The notes beneath the pieces were generated by a model. It had not been told where the DNA came from. It worked only from the letters and a program-made list of their open reading frames with translations, and did no database searches. A DNA stretch of 64,000 nucleotides, taken from contig NZ_CP129019.1 of NCBI RefSeq assembly GCF_020524355.2, forward strand, positions 1,054,001-1,118,000. The letters run 5' to 3'. The position numbers and the translations under genes are program-made. This document shows positions 55,358 through 63,931 of this stretch, in pieces. This DNA is from Mesobacillus subterraneus. Lineage in GTDB: Bacteria; Bacillota; Bacilli; Bacillales; Cytobacillaceae. Within the stretch, counting starts at the first letter, position 1. Each line of letters opens with the position of its first letter.

Positions 55358-55674
55358 AAAGCAGCTTAACGTGCCTCGTCTATAAATAAACCTCGTGAAT
55401 TGCTGGAAACTCTTTTATGACTTGCTGGCTACAACGTAACTGGAAACAGTAAGCGTGAATGCTTAAAAACAGCAAGTGGTTAAAGACAATCAGCAGCCAA
55501 GCTCCTTAAAGGGAGAAGGTTCAACGACCATCGAAAGCACGCTGACAGCGGAAGTGAGTAGAGTAGGAATCAAGTGATTCCGAAGTGCGAGGGCACTCAA
55601 GCAAGAGTGTAAGATATGGTCTGAGCTTCAGGGTGACCTGAAGAGTTGATGTAGCGAATCAACGTAACAACTTG
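55358..55674 (+). ncRNA. Group I intron 1 in nrdJ
   Basis: A 317-base intron with no ORF. The 5' exon end GACGTGGT pairs with the guide GCCTCGTC (55373-55380) to form P1 with a terminal U-G pair and one U-U mismatch. Core elements: P-like GAATTGCTGGAAAC (55397), Q-like AATCAGCAGCC, P7 strands GACCAT (55526) and ATGGTC (55616) inside AAGATATGGTC. The intron ends in G at 55674. Removal joins RRG to AQMIML, the uninterrupted NrdJ sequence. Confidence 0.9.
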
Positions 55675-56319
55675 GCACAGATGATCATGCTTAGTGACTG
55701 GCATCCTGACATTGTAGAATTCATCATTTCAAAAATGCAAAATCCAAGGATCCTACGCTTCCTGATTGAAAGCACAAATGATGAATCAATCAAGAAAATG
55801 GCGAAGGAAAAGTTGAAATTCACACCACTGACGTTGCAGGAAGAAGCAATGTACCAGGGAATCGTGAACTACAAGAGCATCCCGGGATACGGTGGATTCA
55901 GCGCAGATATTATCAAAGCGGCTGAAGAAAAGCTTGCAACAGGCGGAACGTATACCGTCCATAACTCAGAATTCCTTACAGGTGCGAATATTTCCGTCAC
56001 CCTGACAAAGGATTTCATGGACGCAGTCGACAATGATGCAGATTATGAACTTCGCTTCCCTGATGTTGAAAGCTATGATGCTGAGACAATGAAGGTTTAT
56101 AACGAAGAATGGCATAAAATCGGTGATGTTCGCGAGTGGGAAACGCTCGGTTATAAAGTCCGGACCTATAGAAAAATCAAGGCAAAAGAACTATGGAACC
56201 TGATTAACATCTGTGCGACATACTCAGCCGAACCAGGCATCTTCTTTATCGACAATGCCAACGACATGACAAACGCACAGGCATATGGACAGAAAGTTGT
56301 AGCAACAAATCCGTGTGGT
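55675..56319 (+). CDS. nrdJ: nrdJ, exon 2
   Basis: Middle segment of 215 codons starting AQMIMLSDWHPDIVEF and ending VVATNPCG. It holds substrate-binding and barrel segments. NPC supplies the catalytic thiyl-radical cysteine, and the partner glutamate is the first residue of exon 3. Reading frame is the same as exon 1 after removing intron 1. No independent start or ribosome site is credible; TTG at 55672 lies at the intron boundary by chance. Confidence 0.9.
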
Positions 56320-56569
56320 AGAGTAGCTTAGTTTGCCTCACGTTAAAAATTGCGGAATAAAGCGGGAACCCTGAGATGGGAATCCGAACCGAAGGCCTTG
56401 GGTAAAAACAAGGTCAGGGGCAACGCATAGATGGTGAACCTGCGATAGCAGAATATAATCCATCCACGAGGCCGCAACAATGCTGATGAAGCATTGAAAA
56501 GATATGCTGAACTAACGGGAAACGAACCGTTAGAACTAAGGGATAAAAAGCCTTTAGGATAACAAAATG
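56320..56569 (+). ncRNA. Group I intron 2 in nrdJ
   Basis: A compact 250-base, ORF-less intron. P1 forms between exon CGTGTGGT and guide GCCTCACG (56335-56342), again with terminal U-G and one U-U mismatch. Bases before the guide (GTTT) can pair with 3' exon GAAC as P10. Core: P AAATTGCGGAA (56347), Q AATCCGAACC (56381), P7 GCATA (56425) with TATGC (56503) in AAGATATGC. It ends in G at 56569. Splicing makes NPCG-EQPLAPNS. Confidence 0.88.
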
Positions 56570-57688
56570 GAACAGCCTCTCGCACCAAATTCTGTCTGCA
56601 ACCTTGCTGCTGTTAACCTTGCAGAAATGGCGGACAAGGAAACAAGGACAGTGAACTTTGAAAAATTGAAGCGTACTGTAGAAGTTGGCGTGCGCATGCA
56701 GGACAATGTCATCGATGCGACTCCTTACTTCCTTGAAGATAATAAGAGACAAGCATTGGGTGAACGCCGTGTCGGTCTTGGTGTCATGGGACTTCACGAT
56801 CTTCTGATCTACTGTGAAACAGAATACGGTTCTGAAGAAGGGAACAAGCTAGTTGATAAGGTTTTTGAAACAATCGCTACTTCGGCTTACCGTGCATCTG
56901 TTGAACTTGGGAAGGAAAAAGGCAGCTTCCCATTCCTTCAAGGCGGTACAGAAGAAGAAACAAACAGGCTTCGTAAGGCATTCACGAACACTGGTTTCAT
57001 GAAGAAAATGCCTGAAGATATTCGTGAGTCGATCCTCGAAAACGGTATTCGCAACTCACACTTGCTGACTGTTGCTCCCACGGGATCAACTGGTACAATG
57101 GTTGGCGTCTCAACAGGACTTGAGCCTTACTTTAGCTTTTCTTACTTCCGTAGCGGCCGTCTTGGCAAGTTCATCGAAGTGAAGGCTGATATCGTTCAAG
57201 AATATCTTGAGCGCAATCCGGAAGCTGATCCTGAGAACCTGCCGAACTGGTTCGTTTCAGCGATGGAATTGGCTCCTGAAGCACATGCTGATGTTCAATG
57301 TGTCATCCAGCGCTGGATTGACAGCTCAATCAGCAAGACGGTCAACGCACCGAAGGGTTATAGTGTTGAGCAGGTTGAAAAAGTTTATGAGCGCCTGTAT
57401 AAAGGTGGAGCGAAGGGTGGAACTGTTTATGTAGACGGCTCCCGCGATTCCCAAGTATTGACGCTAAAAGCGGAAGAAAACACGATGGAAGAGGAAATCG
57501 ACAAGAAAGAAAGACAAAAGCAGCATGTTGTCCTTGTTGATACGATCAATGAATTGCGTTCTACCAATGTAACGATCGGCTCTGAAGTCGGCAATACATG
57601 CCCTGTCTGCCGCAAAGGCGAAGTAAAAGAAATCGGCGGCTGCAATACATGCACAAACTGTAACGCACAGCTAAAATGTGGATTATAA
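56570..57688 (+). CDS. nrdJ: nrdJ, exon 3
   Basis: Last 372 residues starting EQPLAPNSVCNLAAVNLAEM, where the first Glu completes the NPCGE active site. It includes PTGSTGTMVGVSTGLEP (phosphate-binding loop) and a C-terminal cysteine-rich tail CPVCRKG...CNTCTNCNAQLKCG, typical of class II enzymes that use tail cysteines for re-reduction. Terminator downstream. ATG at 56567 lies across the intron boundary and is probably not a start. Confidence 0.92.
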   Translation, partial: EQPLAPNSVCNLAAVNLAEMADKETRTVNFEKLKRTVEVGVRMQDNVIDATPYFLEDNKRQALGERRVGLGVMGLHDLLIYCETEYGSEEGNKLVDKVFETIATSAYRASVELGKEKGSFPFLQGGTEEETNRLRKAFTNTGFMKKMPEDIRESILENGIRNSHLLTVAPTGSTGTMVGVSTGLEPYFSFSYFRSGRLGKFIEVKADIVQEYLERNPEADPENLPNWFVSAMELAPEAHADVQCVIQRWIDSSISKTVNAPKGYSVEQVEKVYERLYKGGAKGGTVYVDGSRDSQVLTLKAEENTMEEEIDKKERQKQHVVLVDTINELRSTNVTIGSEVGNTCPVCRKGEVKEIGGCNTCTNCNAQLKCGL

Positions 57689-57699
57689 TAATACTTCAA

Positions 57700-57732
57700 G
57701 AGGATGGAAATATTTTTTCCATCCTCTTTTTT
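57700..57732 (+). terminator. nrdJ terminator
   Basis: GAGGATGGAAA/TTTCCATCCTC stem, then TTTTTT. Confidence 0.9.
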
Positions 57733-57787
57733 AATTTCTGCTCATACTAACACTATTGACTATATGGAATGAAATGAGGAAATTGAA

Positions 57788-58813
57788 ATGAAAGCTTTTG
57801 TACCACAGCTTGTATACATTGAGCCTAGGGCTTTGGAGTACCCGCTTGGGCGGGAGCTAAAGGAAAAGTTCGAGAAGATGGGACTTGAAATCAAAGAGAC
57901 TACTTCGCATAACCAGGTTCGCGGCATACCTGGAGAGAATGAACTTCAACAATACCGCAATGCGAAGTCGACACTTGTTGTTGGTGTCAGGAAGACGCTG
58001 AAGTTCGATACATCCAAGCCCTCAGCCGAATATGCCATCCCGCTTGCGACCGGGTGCATGGGCCATTGCCATTATTGTTATCTGCAAACGACGCTTGGAA
58101 GCAAACCGTATATCCGCACATATGTGAACCTTGATGAAATTTTTGATCAGGCGCAAAAGTACATGGACGAAAGAAAACCGGAAATCACCAGGTTCGAAGC
58201 TGCCTGTACGTCGGATATAGTCGGAATAGATCATTTAACCCACGCTTTAAAGAAGACAATCGAATTTTTCGGGGAGTCGGAATATGGGCAATTAAGGTTT
58301 GTGACGAAATACCATCATGTCGATCACCTGCTCGATGCAAAGCATAACGGTAAAACAAGATTTCGTTTTAGCGTCAATGCCCGGTATGTAATCAAAAATT
58401 TTGAACCTGGCACATCATCCTTTGATGAAAGACTGGAGGCAGCGAGAAAGGTAGCCCAAGCAGGTTACCCGCTGGGCTTCATTGTTGCGCCCATTTATAT
58501 CCATGAAGGCTGGAGAGAAGGCTATCACGAATTATTTGAAAGACTCAGCCATTCCCTTGAAGGAATCGATCTGACAGGCCTAAGCTTTGAACTTATCCAG
58601 CATCGTTTCACTAAGCCTGCAAAAAATGTGATTCAAAAGCGTTACCCTAAATCCAAGCTTGAAATGGATGAAGAGAAACGAAAATATAAATGGGGACGTT
58701 ACGGGATAGGAAAGTACGTCTACCAGACCGATGAAGCAAAGGATCTTGAGTCAACAATTCGAGGGTATATCCATTCTTTTTTCCCTGAAGCCGAGATTCA
58801 ATATTTCACATAA
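57788..58813 (+). CDS. splB: Spore photoproduct lyase
   Basis: A 341-residue radical-SAM enzyme that repairs the 5-thyminyl-dihydrothymine spore photoproduct during germination. The cluster motif is TGCMGHCHYCYL (CxxxCxxC, about residues 90-98) and the H-atom donor cysteine is in EAACTSDIVGIDHL (near 140). The length equals B. subtilis SplB. There is no splA next to it, and it stands in the yqh region instead of with splA. Confidence 0.94.
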   Translation: MKAFVPQLVYIEPRALEYPLGRELKEKFEKMGLEIKETTSHNQVRGIPGENELQQYRNAKSTLVVGVRKTLKFDTSKPSAEYAIPLATGCMGHCHYCYLQTTLGSKPYIRTYVNLDEIFDQAQKYMDERKPEITRFEAACTSDIVGIDHLTHALKKTIEFFGESEYGQLRFVTKYHHVDHLLDAKHNGKTRFRFSVNARYVIKNFEPGTSSFDERLEAARKVAQAGYPLGFIVAPIYIHEGWREGYHELFERLSHSLEGIDLTGLSFELIQHRFTKPAKNVIQKRYPKSKLEMDEEKRKYKWGRYGIGKYVYQTDEAKDLESTIRGYIHSFFPEAEIQYFT

Positions 58814-58904
58814 AACTGAAATTTATAACTTGTACGCCGTACTATTTTACAAATTGAGCGCTTAAAGATGTAAAGATGGGATTACATCGACGGGAGTGGC
58901 TCAT

Positions 58905-59789
58905 ATGTATATTGACGGCGTTTTTTCCGGCGGAGGAATTAAAGGGCTAGCATTGGTGGGTGCCTGTGCAGCAATCGAAGAACGGGGATTCCGATTTAAA
59001 AGGGTTGCCGGAACTAGTGCGGGTTCATTGATAGCGGGCCTGATCGCCGCTGGCTACACTAGCACAGAGATGGCAAATCTTTTGGATGAACTTGACCTGA
59101 AGAAATTTCTTGATTCGAGAAAAACGATCTTCCCATCAGCATTGACCAAGTGGCTTTTTGTATACTGGCGGCTGGGTCTCTATAAAGGTGATGAATTGGA
59201 GTGCTGGATAGCTGAAATATTGACCGCCAGAGGGCTGCGCACTTTTGGAGACCTTGCTCCAGATGCATTAAGGGTCATCGCGTCCGATCTTACGAATGGC
59301 CGGCTGCTAATCCTTCCGGACGATCTACCCAAATATGGCGTTGACCCGAGAACCTTTCCTGTGGCAAGGGCCATCAGAATGAGTTGCAGTCTTCCGTTCT
59401 TCTTCGAACCGGTAAAGCTGCGTGACCGGGTCGGCAATAATATCGTTGTTGATGGAGGCGTGCTAAGCAATTTCCCAATGTGGTTATTTGATAAGGATAA
59501 TGTCAAAAAAGTCAGGCCGGTACTTGGGGTCAAGCTGAGCCAAAATCTGATCCAGCAGCCTACCAACAAAATCAAAAACGCCCTGAATATGTTCGAAGCT
59601 TTGTTTGAAACGATGAAGGATGCTCATGACTCCCGCTATATATCGAGAAAACATGAAAAGAATATCATTTTCGTTCCGACAGAAGGTAATTTGACCACTG
59701 AGTTCCAGCTCTCAGATGAAAAGAAGCAGGAATTGATTGATCTGGGGAAAAAGAACGCAGAGAAGTTTTTTAAATCCTGGTGTTATTAG
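58905..59789 (+). CDS. yqhO: Patatin-like phospholipase family protein
   Basis: A 294-residue patatin-fold acyl hydrolase with oxyanion loop GGGIKGLALVG (residues 9-19), nucleophile GTSAGS and catalytic-dyad DGG in VVDGGVLSN. Soluble, probably acting on membrane lipids; substrate unknown. ATG 58905 has CGGGAG at 8-9 bases; GTG 58896 overlaps that site. Matches B. subtilis YqhO. Confidence 0.9.
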   Translation: MYIDGVFSGGGIKGLALVGACAAIEERGFRFKRVAGTSAGSLIAGLIAAGYTSTEMANLLDELDLKKFLDSRKTIFPSALTKWLFVYWRLGLYKGDELECWIAEILTARGLRTFGDLAPDALRVIASDLTNGRLLILPDDLPKYGVDPRTFPVARAIRMSCSLPFFFEPVKLRDRVGNNIVVDGGVLSNFPMWLFDKDNVKKVRPVLGVKLSQNLIQQPTNKIKNALNMFEALFETMKDAHDSRYISRKHEKNIIFVPTEGNLTTEFQLSDEKKQELIDLGKKNAEKFFKSWCY

Positions 59790-59806
59790 CTTTAAAATAC
59801 AGAAAA

Positions 59807-59838
59807 AATCGAGCTTAAAACGAAGCCCGATTTTTTTT
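59807..59838. terminator. Bidirectional terminator between yqhO and yqhP
   Basis: AATCG-GCTT/AAGC-CGATT stem with A run on the left and nine T on the right. Confidence 0.75.
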
Positions 59839-60186
59839 TCTGCTCTTTTTACCATCTATGACCGTTAAATGTGACGCATCCTTCTTATTGTTGCGCGCGG
59901 ATGCGAGCGACTTTATTTTTGAACGTTTAGAGGAAGTATTTGCGTCTTTTGGCTGAAACCGCTTTTTGGAACGTTTTGCAGCCTTTTGGAATGCACGTTG
60001 CTGCTGTCTTCCCGAGCTAGAACTTGTCAGGCGGGTTACAAGGAAATAAATTAACGCACCAATCAGGGCGATTGTTGCAAGCGTTATAAGGATACTTAAT
60101 GGATCAGTAAATAACGTAAAGGCGAAACCAAAGATTGCAAGAATGATCAGTCCTGAAACCACATACGTAGAAATACGATTCTTCAA
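59815..60186 (-). CDS. yqhP: YqhP-like membrane protein
   Basis: A 123-residue protein with two adjacent membrane helices (YVVSGLIILAIFGFAFTLF; ILITLATIALIGALIYFLV) and a very basic, serine/lysine-rich C-terminal half. TTG at 60186 is chosen since GGAGGTGG lies 6 bases upstream; the longer frame to 60219 lacks a site. Matches B. subtilis YqhP by position. Function unknown. Confidence 0.78.
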   Translation of the reverse strand: MKNRISTYVVSGLIILAIFGFAFTLFTDPLSILITLATIALIGALIYFLVTRLTSSSSGRQQQRAFQKAAKRSKKRFQPKDANTSSKRSKIKSLASARNNKKDASHLTVIDGKKSRKKNRASF

Positions 60187-60480
60187 TGAAAGCCACCTCC
60201 CTACTAGCATCATGAGCAATTTTTCCAGCTTTTAAACTTGCCAACGATTACTTTGTACAAATTCTCCAATTTTATACTCTTCTCCTGCTACTTTTTCCTT
60301 TTTAAAAGGGCTTTAAACGATAGATTTTCATTTCAAATTATTACAGCCACTTGTTCAGTTACTTTTATTTTACTAAAAATTAGCACAAACCTCTATATAG
60401 TGGACAGCATATGCAACATTTTTTCCAGAAGTGCAATTGATTAGTCTGTCCGGGACATACTAAGTATGGAGGTGCAATTA

Positions 60481-60996
60481 ATGGCAGAAAATCAAGAAAA
60501 CCTTGAACAGAATCAAAGGGAAAAACCAATGTCTTTCATCGTGATGAGTATAATCACCGGGTTGTTTGGAGGGATTTTTTGGAGTTCGCTTGCTTATTTA
60601 GCCTATGTCTTTCATTTTACTGAGATTCGTCCGAATGTCATTCTCGAACCATGGGCTTTGGGAGCATGGAAGAAGCAATGGCTCGGTACGGTTATATCCA
60701 TTGTTGTCATTGGTCTTTTTTCTACGGGCGCCGCTCTTGTGTATTATGCAGCAATGAGAAAGCTTAAGTCCATATGGGCAGGTGCAGCTTTTGGGCTGGC
60801 GTTGTTTTTTCTTGTATTCTATGTGCTCAATCCGCTGTTTCCTGGTATTAAACCTTTCTGGGACTTGTCAAAGGACACGTTGATCACATCGATTTGCATT
60901 TATGTTCTTTACGGTGTTTTTGTTGGTTATTCCATATCATATGAAGAAAATGAAAATCGAAACAGTGAGAATAATCAGCAGGAAGTTACCTCTTGA
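60481..60996 (+). CDS. yqhR: YqhR-like membrane protein
   Basis: A 171-residue protein with four hydrophobic segments (about 25-50, 75-95, 103-125, 140-160) and acidic ends, matching YqhR. GGAGGTG is 7 bases before ATG 60481. The neighbour yqhQ, between yqhP and yqhR in B. subtilis, is not present. Function unknown. Confidence 0.82.
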   Translation: MAENQENLEQNQREKPMSFIVMSIITGLFGGIFWSSLAYLAYVFHFTEIRPNVILEPWALGAWKKQWLGTVISIVVIGLFSTGAALVYYAAMRKLKSIWAGAAFGLALFFLVFYVLNPLFPGIKPFWDLSKDTLITSICIYVLYGVFVGYSISYEENENRNSENNQQEVTS

Positions 60997-61032
60997 GCGT
61001 CTCGTGGTAGTTTTAACGAAATCAATTGTGAT

Positions 61033-61061
61033 AGAATGTTCTTATTGAACATTCTTTTTTT
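61033..61061 (+). terminator. Terminator after yqhR, just before the aroQ ribosome site
   Basis: AGAATGTTC/GAACATTCT perfect stem with TTATT loop and six to seven T, only 14 bases before the aroQ start. Confidence 0.75.
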
Positions 61062-61074
61062 ACGGGAGCCTGTC

Positions 61075-61521
61075 ATGAAAAAAATACTTATGCTCAATGG
61101 TCCAAACTTGAACCGTCTGGGAAAAAGAGAACCCGGAATATACGGTGTCAGGACTTTGGAGGATTTGGAAAAACGGATGGTCCAGCTTGGTGTGGAAAGC
61201 CAGATTGAGGTTACATGCTTCCAATCGAATCATGAAGGAGATCTGATCGACAAACTCCATGAGGCAGAAGACACTGGTTTGGATGGCATTATATTTAACC
61301 CAGGAGCCTTTACTCATTATAGCTATGCCATCAGGGATGCGATTGCAGGGATTAATTGTCCCGTTATCGAAGTACATATTTCCAATGTTTATCAAAGAGA
61401 AGAATTCAGGCACACATCGGTGATTGCTCCAGTATCAAAGGGGCAGATTGCCGGTCTTGGCTTTCTAGGCTATGAATTGGCGCTTGAAGCATTCAAAAGA
61501 GAAGCAAAAGGGGAGGAATAG
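61075..61521 (+). CDS. aroQ: 3-dehydroquinate dehydratase, type II
   Basis: A 148-residue type II dehydroquinase of the shikimate pathway. The motifs LNGPNLNRLGKREPGIYG (with the catalytic Arg/Tyr loop), CFQSNHEGDLID, NPGAFTHYSYAIRDAI and EVHISNVYQREEFRH are complete. ATG 61075 follows GGGAG; the open frame upstream to 61036 runs through a terminator. Start of aroQ-papA-efp. Confidence 0.95.
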   Translation: MKKILMLNGPNLNRLGKREPGIYGVRTLEDLEKRMVQLGVESQIEVTCFQSNHEGDLIDKLHEAEDTGLDGIIFNPGAFTHYSYAIRDAIAGINCPVIEVHISNVYQREEFRHTSVIAPVSKGQIAGLGFLGYELALEAFKREAKGEE

Positions 61522-61524
61522 GTA

Positions 61525-62586
61525 ATGAATAAAATTCAAAAATTGCGCGAGAGCTTTCAAAGGCTCGGAATCGATGGAATGCTGGTCACAAGTGATTACA
61601 ATCGCAGATATATGACGGGGTTTACTGGTTCTGCAGGCATGGTGCTGATCAGCGCAGAAAAAGCATTATTCATCACGGATTTCAGGTATACCGAGCAGGC
61701 TGCAAAACAATGCGAAGGTTACGAAGTGGTCCTGCATAAAGGACTGATTCAGGAAGAAGTGGCGGCACAAGCCAAAAACCTGGGAATCAAAAAGTTAGGC
61801 TTCGAAGAAAACCATGTTACATATTCAGCTTATAAAACTTTCGATAATGGTGTGGAAGCTGAATTAGTGCCCGTATCAGGGGAAATCGAAAAGTTACGCT
61901 TGATTAAGACTGATTCAGAGATTAAGATATTAAAGGAAGCAGCAGCTATTGCAGATGCTGCGTTTACACATATACTTGAGTTTATTCGTCCGGGCAGGAC
62001 AGAGCTGGAAGTATCTAATGAACTGGAATTCTTCATGAGAAAACAGGGAGCATCATCCTCTTCATTCGATATCATTGTAGCATCAGGCTACCGTTCAGCA
62101 CTTCCGCACGGAGTAGCGAGTGACAAGGTGATTGAATCAGGAGATTTTGTAACCCTGGATTATGGTGCATATTTTAATGGTTATGTATCTGATATTACCC
62201 GTACATTAGCCGTAGGCAGCCCATCAGACAAGCTAAAGGAAATCTATGATATTGTACTTGAAGCGCAGCTTCGGGGAATGGCAGGTATCAAGCCGGGCAT
62301 GACAGGAAAAGAAGCCGATGCCCTTACACGCAACTTTATCACCGAAAAAGGATACGGAGAGTATTTTGACCACTCTACAGGGCATGGAATCGGACTAGAA
62401 GTACATGAAGGACCTGGTCTTTCCTTCAGATCTGATACCGTCCTTGAAACAGGTATGGTTGTGACTGTTGAGCCAGGAATCTATATTGCTGGACTTGGCG
62501 GTGTAAGGATTGAGGATGATACTGTTATTACGAAAGACCATAATGAGTCACTGACACATTCTACTAAGGAACTCATCATATTATAG
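61525..62586 (+). CDS. papA: Xaa-Pro aminopeptidase
   Basis: A 353-residue M24-family dinuclear metallopeptidase removing N-terminal residues before proline. Metal ligands fall in VTLDYGAYFNGYVSDITRT (two Asp), HSTGHGIGLEVHEGP (His) and VEPGIYI (Glu). N-terminal creatinase-type domain spans about residues 1-125. It lies 3 bases after aroQ and 21 bases before efp, as in B. subtilis yqhT. Confidence 0.94.
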   Translation: MNKIQKLRESFQRLGIDGMLVTSDYNRRYMTGFTGSAGMVLISAEKALFITDFRYTEQAAKQCEGYEVVLHKGLIQEEVAAQAKNLGIKKLGFEENHVTYSAYKTFDNGVEAELVPVSGEIEKLRLIKTDSEIKILKEAAAIADAAFTHILEFIRPGRTELEVSNELEFFMRKQGASSSSFDIIVASGYRSALPHGVASDKVIESGDFVTLDYGAYFNGYVSDITRTLAVGSPSDKLKEIYDIVLEAQLRGMAGIKPGMTGKEADALTRNFITEKGYGEYFDHSTGHGIGLEVHEGPGLSFRSDTVLETGMVVTVEPGIYIAGLGGVRIEDDTVITKDHNESLTHSTKELIIL

Positions 62587-62607
62587 GACACATTAGGAGG
62601 ACAAATA

Positions 62608-63165
62608 ATGATTTCAGTTAACGATTTCCGTACAGGTTTAACAATCGAAGTGGACAATGGGATTTGGCGTGTACTTGATTTCCAACACGTAAAGCCAGGA
62701 AAAGGAGCTGCCTTCGTTCGTTCAAAGCTTCGCAACCTTCGTACAGGCGCGATCCAGGAAAAAACTTTCCGCGCTGGTGAAAAAGTAGCGAAAGCACAGA
62801 TTGAGAACCGCAAAATGCAATACCTATATGCAAGCGGCGACCAGCACGTATTCATGGATAATGAATCTTATGAGCAAATCGAATTGCCAGGTTCTTCTAT
62901 TGAATATGAGTTGAAATTCCTTAAGGAAAACATGGAAGTATACATCATGCAATTCTGCCACGAAACTCTTGGTGTCGAACTTCCAAACTCTGTAGAACTT
63001 GAAGTAACAGAAACAGAACCTGGTATCAAAGGTGACACTTCTTCTGGCGGCACTAAGTCTGCGACTTTGGAAACCGGCCTTACAGTACAGGTTCCATTCT
63101 TCATCAACCAGGGCGACAGACTCATCATCAACACAACGGATTCATCTTATGTATCTCGTGCATAA
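62608..63165 (+). CDS. efp: Translation elongation factor P
   Basis: A 185-residue EF-P with three beta-barrel domains; it enters the ribosome E site to relieve stalling at polyproline. The modification loop reads [10 protein letters not shown], with the lysine near residue 32 at the tip, and the KOW/OB motifs follow ([19 protein letters not shown]). Strong AGGAGG upstream. Pairing with papA, which acts at proline bonds, is the common Bacillus order. Confidence 0.96.
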   Translation: MISVNDFRTGLTIEVDNGIWRVLDFQHVKPGKGAAFVRSKLRNLRTGAIQEKTFRAGEKVAKAQIENRKMQYLYASGDQHVFMDNESYEQIELPGSSIEYELKFLKENMEVYIMQFCHETLGVELPNSVELEVTETEPGIKGDTSSGGTKSATLETGLTVQVPFFINQGDRLIINTTDSSYVSRA

Positions 63166-63173
63166 TTAAAAGT

Positions 63174-63202
63174 AAAAAACCTGCAGCTATGCAGGTTTTT
63201 TT
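63174..63202 (+). terminator. efp terminator
   Basis: AAAACCTGCA/TGCAGGTTTT stem, eight T. Confidence 0.85.
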
Positions 63203-63256
63203 TATGAAAATCTCTGTTATTATTCACTGTTGATATTCATGTAGGTTTAAGAAATC

Positions 63257-63441
63257 ATAAGCGGAGAATTTCCGGCTATTGTATTTAGAGGGAGCTTATG
63301 AAGCAGAAATAAGCGGAGATATTCCGGTTAACTGCGATAAATAAGACAAAATCCAACGATTTGGAGTAAATAGACGGAAAAACTACCCTTATTTTTAATC
63401 AAACAAGGGTCATTTTCAATTTAAGCGGAATTTATCCGTTT
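63257..63441. repeat. Three short imperfect palindromes
   Basis: ATAAGCGGAGAATTTCCGGCT (63257), ATAAGCGGAGATATTCCGGTT (63309) and TTAAGCGGAATTTATCCGTT (63421) share a core AAGCGGA-N-TCCG. They are the only structure in the 400-base gap after efp besides terminators. Confidence 0.55.
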
Positions 63442-63489
63442 ATTTTTCAAATACTGTGAAGGCAACTATCAGATATACCAAAGCTGTAT

Positions 63490-63519
63490 GAAAAAGGCAT
63501 CTCGAATAACGAGATGCTT
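63490..63519 (-). terminator. Terminator of the rhodanese lipoprotein gene
   Basis: Minus strand GCATCTCG/CGAGATGC stem with TTATT loop, followed by CTTTTT. Confidence 0.75.
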
Positions 63520-63565
63520 AAATATATTGCAGCGCTTGCCAGAGATGGCAAATGCCATCGATTGC

Positions 63566-63931
63566 CTATTTCTCTATTTCATACGTCCACTCATTCATTC
63601 CGCCGGTCATGTTGTAGATATTCTTGAAGCCATTTTCCACGAGGATTTCGCTAGCCTGGGTAGAGCGGTTGCCACTTCTGCAGACGACTAAATATTTTTG
63701 GTCTTTATCAAGCTCGGAAAGCATGCTATCAATGACTTGCAATGGAACTAATTTCGCTCCTGGGATATGTCCTGCTGCGAATTCATCAGGTGTACGTACA
63801 TCCAAAACTTGAACTTCCTCACTATCGATCAATTCTTTTGCTTCATCGACTGAAACATCAGTATAGGAACCGCCACCCGAACAGCCGGTGATCAATAATA
63901 TGAACATAACTGAAACGAATAATTTCTTCAT
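63566..63931 (-). CDS. Rhodanese-like lipoprotein
   Basis: A 121-residue lipoprotein: signal KLFVSVMFILLITGC (lipid Cys17), a GGGSY linker, and a rhodanese domain with VLDVRTPDEFAAGHIPGA and active-site VCRSGNRSTQA. It would sit outside the membrane and move sulfane sulfur or act in thiol redox. AAGGAGAG upstream. It is related in fold to yqhL in this window but differs in anchoring. Not found here in the B. subtilis order. Confidence 0.88.
   Translation of the reverse strand: MKKLFVSVMFILLITGCSGGGSYTDVSVDEAKELIDSEEVQVLDVRTPDEFAAGHIPGAKLVPLQVIDSMLSELDKDQKYLVVCRSGNRSTQASEILVENGFKNIYNMTGGMNEWTYEIEK

Noticed and set aside
55358..55674. Group II intron or homing endonuclease gene in nrdJ
   Set aside because: No reverse transcriptase or endonuclease frame and no GUGYG start or group II domain V; guide and P7 fit group I.
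55672..56331. Independent protein starting at TTG 55672
   Set aside because: This is exon 2 of nrdJ; the TTG is formed at the intron 3' end and the frame ends in intron 2.
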